Shown here: positions 16,552-26,361 of the stretch, piece after piece
How positions within the stretch are numbered: the stretch's first letter is position 1
Layout of the letters: each line of letters opens with the position of its first letter
Origin: Pseudarcicella hirudinis
GTDB lineage: Bacteria > Bacteroidota > Bacteroidia > Cytophagales > Spirosomataceae
Assembly (NCBI RefSeq): GCF_900115665.1
Contig: NZ_FOXH01000020.1
Location: 1 to 41,298 of the forward strand
Reading direction: 5' to 3'
Length of the DNA stretch: 41,298 bases
Notes under the pieces: generated by a model
Database searches by the model: none
What the model was told of the DNA's origin: nothing
What the model saw: only the letters and a program-made list of their open reading frames with translations
Translations under genes and position numbers: made by a program

Positions 16552-16734
16552 ATGCAAAGACAAAATCTAAGTTTCAAAATTCTTTTATTCATAGGTTTGC
16601 TTATTATCTCCGCTACATTTATCATTTCGTACTACTCAGAAATTTCAGATTTTACAGATGGAATTTTAAAAGGAACCGGAATAGGGCTTATTCTTTTAGC
16701 GCTGTTACCTCAAAGGTTCAGACCCGGCTGTTAG
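16552..16734 (+). CDS. Small two-TM membrane protein, unknown
   Basis: 60 residues, with hydrophobic segments at about 9-26 (ILLFIGLLIISATFIISYY) and 40-51 (GTGIGLILLALL), joined by SEISDFTDGILK. The pattern of charges and segments is protein-like, and the composition is unlike the surrounding non-coding DNA. Not recognised with certainty. It ends just before the 230-bp gap that separates it from the convergent CPBP gene. Confidence 0.45.
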   Translation: MQRQNLSFKILLFIGLLIISATFIISYYSEISDFTDGILKGTGIGLILLALLPQRFRPGC

Positions 16735-16970
16735 CAGGTTTTTGTTTATTGATTTTACCGATTGTTCCAATTGGCATGGATAGTCAATAGATTTAATGTA
16801 AAGACGGTAGTTCCTATTAATGTTAATGAGAATGTTTTGCAAATATTAGTTTCTCCATTGTGTAATTATCCGAAAATTATTGTTCGGAATGTTTTAGTTG
16901 ACTCATGCTAGTAGCGTAACACCGGTATAAAGTTCTATTGCTCAATAGTATTGACCAGGCTAAAGCTTAG

Positions 16971-17780
16971 TTATAACCAGTTGTCTCTTTTGTAAAAAAT
17001 AGAAATGCCGGAAATAGCTAAAACCATTACCAATATAAATGCCATCAATCCTATATTCTCCATTTTCAACTCATAACCTTTTTCAACAACGGCTTCCCAA
17101 ATGCCGGGTTTATTTTTAAAACCTAACGACCATTGACCGAAGTTCCATGCACTATGAAGGCCCAGTGGCAATGCTAATCCCTTTGTTTTTAATGAAGCTA
17201 TGCCAAATAAAATCCCGCCCATAGCAGAACCTATTACTGCCATTTTCCATGGTATTCCGGCAGCCACATGTTCAAGAATAAAAATTATAGTTATAATCGT
17301 TAACGCTAACGCTGGGCCTATTGTATAATTTAGACTTCTCAGAGCATATGAGCGAAAAACTAATTCTTCCCTGCACCCTATCAGCAAGTATAAGAATAAT
17401 GGTAAAAGTATGTCCATGACTTTAAGTTCCGCAACCAGAGATAACTGTATATGTCCAAAACTTAATACTGTTAATGCTTGCCCGGCTGCCAGTAATAAAC
17501 CAATGGTATAACCAACTAAAAAACGGGAAGCAGTTTTCTTACCGGGAATAATTCCTGTATCATTTAAGCTGAGCTTTTCCCAACGGGTAAATATTAAAAC
17601 TAATAAGAGTGTTAAAATTGCCGATGAAAGTATTGATAACAGGTCTGCTATTTCAGATGACATATTTTTTGTCAATCCCGACATAACAATAAATATTGCT
17701 ACGCTGCATAAATAAAAGAATATTACACGGGCTAATGTATAATACCATGTTCTGCTCATATTTTGTTTTTCAGATATCAT
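16971..17780 (-). CDS. CPBP family intramembrane metalloprotease
   Basis: 269 residues from the ATG at 17780; 17759 (MSRTWYYTLARV) is an equally possible start, and a TTG at 17795 is unlikely. Multiple membrane helices. The CPBP/CAAX-protease motifs are present: EELVFRSYALRSL (EExxxR), a histidine-containing FILEHVAAG, and HSAWNFGQWSLG. Bacterial members include bacteriocin self-immunity proteins and proteases of unknown substrate. It is the last of three same-strand membrane-protein genes. Confidence 0.85.
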   Translation of the reverse strand: MISEKQNMSRTWYYTLARVIFFYLCSVAIFIVMSGLTKNMSSEIADLLSILSSAILTLLLVLIFTRWEKLSLNDTGIIPGKKTASRFLVGYTIGLLLAAGQALTVLSFGHIQLSLVAELKVMDILLPLFLYLLIGCREELVFRSYALRSLNYTIGPALALTIITIIFILEHVAAGIPWKMAVIGSAMGGILFGIASLKTKGLALPLGLHSAWNFGQWSLGFKNKPGIWEAVVEKGYELKMENIGLMAFILVMVLAISGISIFYKRDNWL

Positions 17781-17893
17781 AATTAATAGATTCAAGGACA
17801 GGTTCTAACAATTTCCCTGGCGTCCTGTAGTGTTTAGAATTCTTTTTATCATTACCCGCGTTTGTTAGCTATTTGCTATTTCTGTTATTCATC

Positions 17894-18325
17894 TTAATCT
17901 GCCTGTCCGGGCCATTTCCAGGCAAGCCAGACGATCAGACTGGTAAGAATAATTTCGACACAGCCCAAATAGATGTAGAAGAGCATCCATTTGCCTTTAG
18001 ATGTGAAAACAATCAATGCCATAATAAGCGTAAAAATAATTCCGACAGAGATGTTCGCCCAGCGGTTTATCTGAGGTGTTAAGACTAAGGACAAAACAAT
18101 CATTAGGATTGGGAATGTCATCATTAATGCAAATGATAGTATAGAGACCGGAGATGTATTTCCTACCCCTGAGTTTCCGTCCATCATATCTTTAATATGA
18201 CCGGGAACAAACAGAATAAAGTAATCTCCATATACATAACAAAACATTACAGCAATCCATAATGCCGACAATTTAATTTTAATATTTATCCCGAAATCTT
18301 CCAGTTTGTTCTTATTCGAAATCAT
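17894..18325 (-). CDS. DUF6326-like four-TM membrane protein
   Basis: 143 residues, four hydrophobic helices. The opening KIKLSALWIAVMFCYVYGDY followed by FILFVPG and a DG-rich loop fits DUF6326, a family with no known role. It starts 30 bp after the DUF4386 gene, suggesting one transcript. Confidence 0.7.
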   Translation of the reverse strand: MISNKNKLEDFGINIKIKLSALWIAVMFCYVYGDYFILFVPGHIKDMMDGNSGVGNTSPVSILSFALMMTFPILMIVLSLVLTPQINRWANISVGIIFTLIMALIVFTSKGKWMLFYIYLGCVEIILTSLIVWLAWKWPGQAD

Positions 18326-18355
18326 GATGTTTGGTTTTAGAATTGCGATGAGGAT

Positions 18356-19051
18356 TTATGCCGATACTTGTTTTTCTTTTGCTCCCATAATCAGGAGCCA
18401 CAGGCAGGTACCAATTTCACCCAGGCTGGCTGGTAAAGTAACAAAGTCAGAAATGGCCATTTCATTATAGCCGGGAATAAGTAATTTTCCCGTAAAAGCT
18501 ATCAGATAACCAAAGCACCCTGCCATTAAGAGAATACCAAGTATTTTAGGTAAAATTCCTGATTTGAATACCAGATAACCAAAAGGAAACAGCCACAAAC
18601 CCCAGAATATTGAGGCAATCTGATTCCCGTTATTATAAGCCTGAAGATGTAATAGTACCTGAGCCTGTAATTTATCAGCCTCAAATACTTTGAGATATCC
18701 GGCTTTGCTTATCAATGTCAGAACCGCAAATTTGTTAAGTAGATTGATAAAAGAGACAGGAACACTTACAACTGCCAATACTACCATTGATTGCGCAAAT
18801 GTTTTATCAACAGACCTGAGCAGTTTATACAGAACAAGAGGTAAGATCAGAAAAAAGGTATAACAGATTACACTCCCCAGAATACCAAATCTGAAAAGTG
18901 TTTCAGAGGTTGTAATATTATGGAAGGTTGCAGAAGCATCATTATGTACGAATAATTTTCCGGGAACATATGCCAGACTAAATATGCCGCTCAAAACGAC
19001 AACCAGATATAGCAAGCCAGCTATCCTTGCGGTCTTTTTATTTGAATTCAT
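18356..19051 (-). CDS. DUF4386 family membrane protein
   Basis: 231 residues from the ATG at 19051 (MNSNKKTARIAGLLYLVVVL); an upstream Met adds 10 doubtful residues. Six or so membrane helices; KTARIAGLLYLVVVLSGIFS, NQIASIFWGLWLFPFGYLV and SGILPKILGILLMAGCFGYL are hallmarks of DUF4386. Function unknown. First gene of the DUF4386 / DUF6326 / CPBP group. Confidence 0.85.
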   Translation of the reverse strand: MNSNKKTARIAGLLYLVVVLSGIFSLAYVPGKLFVHNDASATFHNITTSETLFRFGILGSVICYTFFLILPLVLYKLLRSVDKTFAQSMVVLAVVSVPVSFINLLNKFAVLTLISKAGYLKVFEADKLQAQVLLHLQAYNNGNQIASIFWGLWLFPFGYLVFKSGILPKILGILLMAGCFGYLIAFTGKLLIPGYNEMAISDFVTLPASLGEIGTCLWLLIMGAKEKQVSA

Positions 19052-19227
19052 GTTAAATATAAGTTCTAAGGTATTAGTCACTTAAATTTATAACATTAGC
19101 TTGTTCTATGTTAGACAAAATTTATAGCTGGCTGTTTTTAAGGATAAATGTTCAGACCTTACTTTATTTCAGGGGTTTAACGGCATTCTGATAGTTTCGG
19201 GGTAATTTCTCTTTAGACCAGAGTCAT

Positions 19228-19980
19228 TCATTTCTTGTGGAATGAATATCCTACGGAGAACAAAAGGGAGCGGTTATAAATGCTGATTTCTTTCAGGGGG
19301 TCATTAAAAGTATGGCTATTGGCATATTGAAAGAGGTCTGTAAAGCCCTGTGTATATTTTGCCCCAATTGATAAACCTGAAGTAAATTCATATTCAATCC
19401 CGACATTGATGCCAAAGTCGAACTTTTGCAGGTATTTTGTTTTATTTTCAAACTGCATACCGTCTCCGAAAACAGAATGGTCGTTAAATTCTTTTCCGTT
19501 GATGTCCTTACGTTTTATCTGTGCATCTACGAGCGCACTTATGTATGGGCCGGCATATAATTGTAAGGCTTTGTAATGAAAAACCGGACTTAAGGGAAAT
19601 AAATCTAAAGACAGCATTTTAAGTTGTGAGGCATAATTGCCGTTAATGCTGTCGGAAAGAGTTACACCTGCACCTTTCTGAATAAGCAACAGCTCATGTT
19701 TGAGCCAGAAATATTTTCCGATTTTTGAATTAACAGTAACTCCAATGTGGAATGAAGGCAGCCAGGAGGTATGTTTTTCGGCAAAAATATAGCCAATCTC
19801 GCCGCCGTAAAGATCAGAGTAATTAAACCCCGCTTTTAAACCAAAATTCACCTTACCGTTTTTGAATAACTGTTCCCTGAAATTTTCGCAGGTATCTGTT
19901 TTAATTTCCGGCTGTTTTTGAGCAAAAACAGCCGGAAATATTATAACTGAGATCAATACTGTAAAAATGTAGTTTTTCAT
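19228..19980 (-). CDS. PorT-like outer-membrane beta-barrel protein
   Basis: 250 residues from the ATG at 19980, which gives a clean signal peptide (MKNYIFTVLISVIIFPAVFA). The body shows alternating beta strands such as NFGLKAGFNYSDLYGGEIGY, WLKHELLLIQKGAGVTL and SIGAKYTQGFTDLFQ, ending in an aromatic-rich strand (LLFSVGYSFHKK), matching the PorT/OMP_b-brl_2 family. It starts 13 bp after the TolC-like gene, making it the fourth gene of the metal-efflux operon, an addition not part of the usual three-gene set. Confidence 0.8.
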   Translation of the reverse strand: MKNYIFTVLISVIIFPAVFAQKQPEIKTDTCENFREQLFKNGKVNFGLKAGFNYSDLYGGEIGYIFAEKHTSWLPSFHIGVTVNSKIGKYFWLKHELLLIQKGAGVTLSDSINGNYASQLKMLSLDLFPLSPVFHYKALQLYAGPYISALVDAQIKRKDINGKEFNDHSVFGDGMQFENKTKYLQKFDFGINVGIEYEFTSGLSIGAKYTQGFTDLFQYANSHTFNDPLKEISIYNRSLLFSVGYSFHKK

Positions 19981-19993
19981 GCTGATTTTACTG

Positions 19994-21286
19994 TTAAAAA
20001 TTGATGTCCCAAATTCCGGCAGCTCTTTCCAACTCAACCAATGCTGCGGAGTAATTATAAAGCGTCTGATAGTAATTCTGTTGCACCTCGTTGTAAGTTC
20101 TTTGTGCGATCAGTACTTCTAATAAATTGATTTCTCCCCGCTGATAGCTGTAAGTTTTTCCATCCAGAATGGCTTTTGCTTCATCGAGTAAACCTGTATG
20201 AAATTGCTGTACCTGTTTTTGGGCTGATGAATAATGATAATAGGCCTGTTTTACCTCATTTTGTATTTGTAGTTCTATCTGCTGGTATTGTACTTCAATC
20301 TGTAAGCTGTTGTAATAAGCGGCTTTCAGTTCTCCCGGATGATTATTTGAAAATTTAAGCGGGATGGAAATACCTGCATTTATTTGTGTGAATGAGGGAG
20401 TCGGCGCAATAATATTTCTGTCGTATGAGGCATAAGTGATCCCTGTACCCAGCGCCAAATCCATGACTCTGTTGGCTTTGGCCAGTTTTATTAAATTTTG
20501 CGAGACATATTTGTTTTGCAAAGCTGCCAGCAGATCAGCCCGGTTGTTTTTAGCGGTTAGGATCAGTTCAGTTAAACTGAAATTTCTGTTAAATCCTGAA
20601 AAATCTCCCAGTGGAGCAAACAGACTGTCTGTCTGTCTGGCACCCAATTGTTGAGAGAGGTTGGCCAGGGAGGCTTTCCATTGTGCTTCCATTAGAAAGA
20701 CATTATTCAACATAGTTCCGGCTTCCAGTTTACTTTGTTTAGCATCAACCTTTGTTATTGCACCCAGTTTAGAGCGAATACTATCAGATTTTGCCAGATC
20801 GTTCATGGATTTATATGAATTCAGGGTTACCTCCAGCAGCAATCTGTTTTGCAAAGCTGCCAGATAATCTAATGTGGCATTTGCTCTGAGGTTACGGAAA
20901 TAATCCTGTAATAGAAACTTATTGAGTTCCGTTTCGCTTTTTGCCAGATCAATTCTTGCTTTTCGTTTTCCACCTAATTCCAGCGTCCAGCTTATTCCTG
21001 AATTAAAACCATAGCCCATATTCATTCGGCGCTGACCATTGTCAAACCAGCCAAAATCTAATTGAGGGTCAGGGAAAATTTTTGCTGTTTCAAGCCCCGC
21101 TTCTGCAATGTTTACATTGAATTTCTGTGCGATATATGAAAGATTATTTTTACCGACTAATGAAAGGTAATCAGAGAATTTTATCTTTTTTTGCCTGAAA
21201 GAGGTATCAACCTGCGAAAATGTTTTTGTGCTTATCAGCCATAGCAGAAAAACAAAAAGAAGCTTTGTGTAACAATATTTCATCAT
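19994..21286 (-). CDS. TolC-family outer-membrane efflux protein (CzcC-like)
   Basis: 430 residues with a signal peptide ending near TKTFSQ. Long alpha-helical repeats (LETAKIFPDPQLDFGWFDN; LLDEAKAILDGKTYSYQRGE; INLLEVLIAQRTYNEVQQNY) are typical of the OEP domain, which forms the periplasmic tunnel and outer-membrane channel. The start is 1 bp after the RND pump stop, so translation is probably coupled. It completes a heavy-metal RND tripartite pump. Confidence 0.9.
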   Translation of the reverse strand: MMKYCYTKLLFVFLLWLISTKTFSQVDTSFRQKKIKFSDYLSLVGKNNLSYIAQKFNVNIAEAGLETAKIFPDPQLDFGWFDNGQRRMNMGYGFNSGISWTLELGGKRKARIDLAKSETELNKFLLQDYFRNLRANATLDYLAALQNRLLLEVTLNSYKSMNDLAKSDSIRSKLGAITKVDAKQSKLEAGTMLNNVFLMEAQWKASLANLSQQLGARQTDSLFAPLGDFSGFNRNFSLTELILTAKNNRADLLAALQNKYVSQNLIKLAKANRVMDLALGTGITYASYDRNIIAPTPSFTQINAGISIPLKFSNNHPGELKAAYYNSLQIEVQYQQIELQIQNEVKQAYYHYSSAQKQVQQFHTGLLDEAKAILDGKTYSYQRGEINLLEVLIAQRTYNEVQQNYYQTLYNYSAALVELERAAGIWDINF

Positions 21287-21287
21287 T

Positions 21288-24200
21288 CTACGAAGGTGTT
21301 GTCGTTTTTAGATCGTTTCCGAATTTTTTCTCCATTAAAAAATATAATGCAGGTAATACAAACAAGGTAATGACAGTTGCTACTAAAAGTCCATAAACAA
21401 TGACTGTGGCCAAAGGTCTTTGAACATCACTACCAATGCCTGTTGTTAATGAAGCGGGTAACAAACCTAATGCGGCAACTGTTGCGGTCATCAATACCGG
21501 CCGAAAACGGTGTTTTGAGCCTTCGATCACTGCTTTTAGTAAATCATCTCCCTGTTTCCGCAAATGATTCATGTGCGATATCAGAATTACACCATTTTGT
21601 ATGGCTACACCAAATAAGGCAATAAAACCAACCGCTGAAGAAACATTGAGCGTCATTCCCCGAACGTTGAGTGCCAGCATTCCGCCAAATAAAGCCAGAG
21701 GAACGATACTCATTAATAAACCTGCCTGACGAAATGTTCCGAATGCGGTATAGAGCAGCAAGAACATAATAGCTAATGCGATAGGGACAATTATTGTCAA
21801 TTTTGCGTAAGCTCTGTTTTGGTTTTCGAATTGTCCTCCCCAGTTGATACTGTATTTTTCATGGTCGTATTTTACCTTACTTTCAATCTGAGTTTGTGCT
21901 TCCTTTAAAAATGTTACCAGGTCATTTCCACGCAGATTTAATTTTACTGTTAAATGCCGCTTGTTTAATTCTCTTGTAATAGTACTTTCTCCGGTAGCTG
22001 TTTTTACAGCAGCAATCTGCGACAAAGGAATTTTTACCCCTGTTTGAGAAGTGAGCATCAGGTTGGCAATTTTATCTGTAGTGTTTCGGCTCTCTTCGTT
22101 ATAACGACAAATAACATCATATACTTTATTGCCTGAAAAAACCTGTGAAACAGCTTTTCCGCCAATAGCTACTTCAATGAGTTCACTCAAATCATTTACA
22201 TTTAAACCATACCTGGCAATGGCATCCCGATCGGCAATGATTTGTAATTGAGGTAAGGGTGGTTCCTGATCAATGGCTAAATCAGCAGAACCTTTAATGG
22301 TTTTCAGGGTACTTAAAACTTCTTCTGCAATACGCCTCGTTTCTTTAAAATCATCCCCGTATATTTTTACTACCAGCTCGCTGTGTGCCCCTGCAATTTT
22401 ATCCATCACCCCGTCTATCATAGGCTGACTGAAACCAACGGTATAACCAGGCATTCCTGCATATTCTTTTGATAAATCGTTTATCAGGTCTGTTTTGGTT
22501 CTTCCGTTTTTCCATTCACTATATGGTTTTAAACCTACGGAACACTCAAAATGTGAAGCAGTCCAGGGATCGGTGCCGTCATCATTTCTTCCTGCCTGTA
22601 CCATCACATATGTTATTTCATCATACTTCATCGTGCGTTGGCGAAGTGTATCACTCATTTCTTTTGATTTTTGCAGGGAAACTCCCGGGGGTAACTGGAC
22701 TTGCAGCCAGATAGAACCTTCATCCAACGGAGGTAAGAAATCTTTTCCTGTTGTGAAGGAGAAAATCACTGCGCCAATTACAACAATCACCAACGGGGAT
22801 AATACAATTTTGGGTTTTTGCATTATTTTTCTGATGCGCTTGTTGTAAGAGTCTGTTATTTTTTCCAGCCAGTGATTGTGATACAACTTTCCAGGTTTAC
22901 GATATATTATATACGCCAGCCCCGGGATTAACAATAATGCTACCATTAACGCACCCAGTAATGCATAACCGACAGTAAATGCCATTGGCGTAAATAACTT
23001 TTTTTCTACTCTCTCAAAAGAAAATAAAGGCAGATAAGCCGTGATGATAATAATAGTTGAGAATAAAATCGGTTTTGCTACCTCCAATGCTCTTTGCCCG
23101 ATTGAATCAGCCTGTAATTCTTCTTCGGGGTTATCTTCCCGTTTTTTCAAAATGGTTTCCATCATTACAATAGCGCCGTCCACGATGATACCAAAGTCGA
23201 TTGCTCCCAATGAAAGCAGGTTAGCAGGAATATTGGTAAAGTGCATCAGTATAAATGCAATCAGCAATGCCAGTGGAATTGTAATGGCTACAATTAAAGC
23301 TCCACGCCAGTTTCCGAGAAAAATAATCAGTATAACAATGACCAGACTCATGCCTTCCAATAAAGTGTGAGAAACCGTATTGAGTGTTGTATGAACCAGG
23401 TTTGTTCTGTCCAGATAAGGCCGGATACTGATGCCTTCCGGTAAAATGTTTTTGTTTAAATCATCTACCGCAGCATGAATGTCTGCTAAAACTTTTGACG
23501 GGTTTTGCCCTTTTAACAACAATACAATACCTTCATCAGCTTCAGAGTAGCTGACCCCTTTATCAGTATAACCCAGAATGCCTTTTCGTTCTAAATTTCC
23601 ATATTTTAATTGCCCTATATCCTTTAAAAAAACGGGAATGCCATTGACAGATTTTACCACAATATTTCCCAGAGTCTCTAATGTTTTCACTAATCCGATT
23701 CCCCGGACCACATAGCCTAAATCTCCTCTGGTAAGCACGCTTCCACCTGCATTGGCATTGTTATTATTGATGGCAGTTTGTACTTCAGTCAATGAAAGTT
23801 TGTATTGTTCCAGCTTTCCCGGGTCAAGTTCTATTTGATATTGTGTGGTAATTCCACCGAAATTGGTAACATCTGCCACCCCGCTGATCTGCTTGATTCT
23901 TGGAATAATAGTCCATTTCTGCCAATCGGTAATATCCCTTAAATCTTGGTTTTTACTTTCAACTATATAGCGGTAAATTTCACCGATGGGAGAGGTGAGA
24001 GGGTCCAGACCCGGTTCGGCATTATATGGTAAATCAACATCATTGAGACGTTCGGTAATGCGTTGCCTGGCCCAGTAATCTTCCACACCATCTTCAAAAA
24101 CGAGTGTGATAATTGACAGGCCAAAAGTACTTTTGCTGCGCATTACATGCATTCCGGGTATGCCATTTAATGCCCGCTCTATCGGAATCGTTATTTGCTG

Positions 24201-24386
24201 TTCTATTTCTTCTGCCGCCAGACCGGGTACCTGTGTGACCACCTGTGAAGTAACATCTGCAATATCCGGATAAGCCTCGATAGACAATTGTTTCCAGGAG
24301 TAATATCCGAAAACGGCCAGCAGTAAAAATAGTGCTATAAAGAGCCAGCGTTTGTTTACGGCCGTGAATATTAATTTCTTCATCAA
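21288..24386 (-). CDS. Heavy-metal RND efflux pump, CzcA/CusA family
   Basis: 1032 residues, normal length. The first helix and NPG-type start (KKLIFTAVNKRWLFIALFLL) lead to the usual porter and docking domains (WARQRITERLNDVDLP; DVTNFGGITTQYQIELDPG). In the fourth helix DFGIIVDGAIVMMET (Asp397, Asp403, Glu410) matches the proton-relay motif DFGx3DGAx3xE of divalent-cation pumps (Zn, Co, Cd, Ni) and not the Cu/Ag-type CusA motif. It exports metal from periplasm or cytoplasm using proton flow. Sits between the adaptor and channel genes. Confidence 0.92.
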   Translation of the reverse strand: MMKKLIFTAVNKRWLFIALFLLLAVFGYYSWKQLSIEAYPDIADVTSQVVTQVPGLAAEEIEQQITIPIERALNGIPGMHVMRSKSTFGLSIITLVFEDGVEDYWARQRITERLNDVDLPYNAEPGLDPLTSPIGEIYRYIVESKNQDLRDITDWQKWTIIPRIKQISGVADVTNFGGITTQYQIELDPGKLEQYKLSLTEVQTAINNNNANAGGSVLTRGDLGYVVRGIGLVKTLETLGNIVVKSVNGIPVFLKDIGQLKYGNLERKGILGYTDKGVSYSEADEGIVLLLKGQNPSKVLADIHAAVDDLNKNILPEGISIRPYLDRTNLVHTTLNTVSHTLLEGMSLVIVILIIFLGNWRGALIVAITIPLALLIAFILMHFTNIPANLLSLGAIDFGIIVDGAIVMMETILKKREDNPEEELQADSIGQRALEVAKPILFSTIIIITAYLPLFSFERVEKKLFTPMAFTVGYALLGALMVALLLIPGLAYIIYRKPGKLYHNHWLEKITDSYNKRIRKIMQKPKIVLSPLVIVVIGAVIFSFTTGKDFLPPLDEGSIWLQVQLPPGVSLQKSKEMSDTLRQRTMKYDEITYVMVQAGRNDDGTDPWTASHFECSVGLKPYSEWKNGRTKTDLINDLSKEYAGMPGYTVGFSQPMIDGVMDKIAGAHSELVVKIYGDDFKETRRIAEEVLSTLKTIKGSADLAIDQEPPLPQLQIIADRDAIARYGLNVNDLSELIEVAIGGKAVSQVFSGNKVYDVICRYNEESRNTTDKIANLMLTSQTGVKIPLSQIAAVKTATGESTITRELNKRHLTVKLNLRGNDLVTFLKEAQTQIESKVKYDHEKYSINWGGQFENQNRAYAKLTIIVPIALAIMFLLLYTAFGTFRQAGLLMSIVPLALFGGMLALNVRGMTLNVSSAVGFIALFGVAIQNGVILISHMNHLRKQGDDLLKAVIEGSKHRFRPVLMTATVAALGLLPASLTTGIGSDVQRPLATVIVYGLLVATVITLFVLPALYFLMEKKFGNDLKTTTPS

Positions 24387-24406
24387 TAATTACTTTTAAA
24401 AATTTA

Positions 24407-25513
24407 TTACTTAGCTCCGGACAACAGAAAGCCTCCTTCTGTAATGATTGTTTCACCAGCTTCCAGTCCTGATTTAACTACAATTTTATTTTCCTGTGTA
24501 TCAGCTATTTCTATTTTCCGTTTCAGGTATTTATTTTCGGCTACTTTAACAAAAACAAAACTGGCATCACTCATTTGAAATATTGCTTTGGAAGGAATGA
24601 GTATCAGATTGACGGGTTTATCAGTGAAATTAACGGTAACATACATTCCTGGTTTTAAGGTATGATCCGCATTGCCGGCTTCTATCAGCACCCTTACGCT
24701 TCTTGTCTCCTCGTCAACAATTTCATCGATGTGAAAGACTTTAGCTTTAATGATTTTTTCAGGAAATGCGGCCATTTCGATATGACATTCATCCAGCTTA
24801 TGAATAAAGCGGAGGTCTTTTTCTTTTATTTGTCCTGCAATCCAGATTTTGGACAATTCTGCGATGGTCGCTATACTTGAGGCATCATCTTTTATGAATT
24901 GCCCCAGTACCGCTTTGTTTTCTATCACTTCTCCGGCAATGGGCGAGCGAACTACCAATGGCTGTCCCAGTACCATTTTATCAGGATCTGCTTTGAAAAG
25001 TTTAATGCCGGTCGCTGCATTGTTATATTCAGTCTTTTCTATCTCATAGGCAGTTTGTGCTTCTTCAAAATCTTTTTGGGTGCCAACGCCGTTGTCCAGT
25101 AAATCTTTCTGGCGTTTCAGCGTTTTCCGGGCCTGCTCCAATTGTGACTTTTCCTGAAAAAAAACCTTTTGAGCTGCCATAAAGTCGGGAGAACTAATTT
25201 CAAATAAAGGTGTTTCCGGTGTTGTCTTCATACCCAGTCTTAAATAAGATCTGGTAAGTCTTCCGGCGAACGGTGAAGCTATCTCTGCATATTGAGTTGG
25301 GATAACTTTTACCGTTCCCGGGCTAAGCATTTGCCAGTGATAAGGTTCCTTTTGTACAAGAGCTGTTTTCAGCTTTGCCTTAAAAGCCGAGTTAGGAGGG
25401 ATAAAAATAGTATCTCCCTGTAAACTGTAACCGACAGTTTCCTGCTCCTGCTTTGGTTTGTCGCAGGAAAAAGCGATCCATGCTATGAAAATGCCAATAA
25501 TTGCTTGCTTCAT
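24407..25513 (-). CDS. RND periplasmic adaptor lipoprotein (CzcB-like)
   Basis: 368 residues. Lipobox WIAFSC with Cys17 as the likely lipid site. The membrane-fusion layout is clear: beta-barrel/lipoyl start (PTQYAEIASPFAGRLTRSYL), a coiled-coil hairpin around residues 110-160 (QEKSQLEQARKTLKRQKDLL), second lipoyl half (VVRSPIAGEVIENKAVLGQF), then barrel and membrane-proximal domains (KPGMYVTVNF). It starts the efflux operon, 20 bp before the pump gene, and has an inverted repeat 28 bp upstream of its start. Confidence 0.9.
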   Translation of the reverse strand: MKQAIIGIFIAWIAFSCDKPKQEQETVGYSLQGDTIFIPPNSAFKAKLKTALVQKEPYHWQMLSPGTVKVIPTQYAEIASPFAGRLTRSYLRLGMKTTPETPLFEISSPDFMAAQKVFFQEKSQLEQARKTLKRQKDLLDNGVGTQKDFEEAQTAYEIEKTEYNNAATGIKLFKADPDKMVLGQPLVVRSPIAGEVIENKAVLGQFIKDDASSIATIAELSKIWIAGQIKEKDLRFIHKLDECHIEMAAFPEKIIKAKVFHIDEIVDEETRSVRVLIEAGNADHTLKPGMYVTVNFTDKPVNLILIPSKAIFQMSDASFVFVKVAENKYLKRKIEIADTQENKIVVKSGLEAGETIITEGGFLLSGAK

Positions 25514-25541
25514 TTTAAGGGTTTTTAATTATTCTGAATTT

Positions 25542-25563
25542 TTGATAAACCTGAATTTATCAA
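25542..25563. promoter_or_regulatory. Inverted repeat upstream of the efflux operon
   Basis: TTGATAAA (25542-25549) and TTTATCAA (25556-25563) are perfect 8-bp arms with a 6-bp spacer, ending 28 bp before the adaptor start codon. Candidate operator or leader hairpin. Confidence 0.45.
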
Positions 25564-25656
25564 TTGGGTTAAGGTTAAGCAGATCAGTAAAAGATACTTC
25601 CCGGGAGAAAGTTTGTTGAAACGACTGTAAAGCAGATAATATGTTTTTTGGCTGTT

Positions 25657-26361
25657 TTACACATCTGTCTGTAGTCCGACGACTTCCCATTTTACTTTCA
25701 TTACATCATGTTCAATGGTCAGTCGGCTGGCCACTTTTTCTATTAAATTGTCCTGAGGAGAACTGGTGGTGATTTCTGCGGTAATAATAGTATTGCAGGG
25801 ATCTCCATTTTCAATACTGGTTAATGAGCGCATTAATAGTCTATCGTCATTGCCGAGGTGCTGCATCAATAATACTCTGATATGATTTTCGACTTTTTCC
25901 TTGCATTTGATGGTGAAAAGGTATTCTGTTTGTGCAGCATCTGATTTGGTAAAAGGCAGTTTGCTCAGCTTATTGCCAAAGGGACGAAGAACCAGATGGG
26001 TGAGCATAACAGCAATGCTGACGATGGTTGCCTCGGCAGTTAATCCCATTGCAGAGAATGAGCCGATGGCAGCAGAGCACCAGATTGTTGCGGCAGTATT
26101 CAATCCCTGAACACTCATGCCATCTTTCATAATGACACCCGCCCCAAGAAAACCAATGCCACTTACCACATAAGAGGCTACACGGCCAACGGCATCACCG
26201 CCGATTTTTATAGACAGCAGTACAAAAGCAGCTGAACCAAGTGATACAAGGGTATTGGTACGGAGTCCTGCACTTTTTTGTCGCCACTGGCGTTCAATGC
26301 CAATGGCGGCACCCAGGAAGAGTGCCAATCCGAGACGAGTGGTGAAATCTAAGATATTCAT
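25657..26361 (-). CDS. MgtC/SapB family membrane protein
   Basis: 234 residues from the ATG at 26361 (MNILDFTTRLGLALFLGAAI); a GTG 36 bp upstream is less likely. The N-terminal half has four or five helices with the family motifs GAAIGIERQWRQKSAGLRTN and SGIGFLGAGVIMKDGMSVQG. The C-terminal 80 residues are a soluble ACT-like domain. MgtC proteins help cells cope with low magnesium and acid; the transport activity is unproven. It lies between a sensor kinase pair and the metal pump, 143 bp before the adaptor gene, and has a 125-nt structured leader. Confidence 0.88.
   Translation of the reverse strand: MNILDFTTRLGLALFLGAAIGIERQWRQKSAGLRTNTLVSLGSAAFVLLSIKIGGDAVGRVASYVVSGIGFLGAGVIMKDGMSVQGLNTAATIWCSAAIGSFSAMGLTAEATIVSIAVMLTHLVLRPFGNKLSKLPFTKSDAAQTEYLFTIKCKEKVENHIRVLLMQHLGNDDRLLMRSLTSIENGDPCNTIITAEITTSSPQDNLIEKVASRLTIEHDVMKVKWEVVGLQTDV

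Noticed and set aside
16380-16625. Minus-strand 81-codon frame
   Set aside because: No protein-like pattern; overlaps the start of the more plausible small membrane protein on the other strand.
22469-22848. Plus-strand frames inside the RND pump gene
   Set aside because: They are antisense to a strongly conserved gene and have no recognisable domains; same for similar frames inside the kinase, TolC, receptor and beta-helix genes.
21288-24386. Copper/silver pump (CusA proper)
   Set aside because: The fourth-helix motif DFGIIVDGAIVMME is the divalent-cation type, not the Cu/Ag type.
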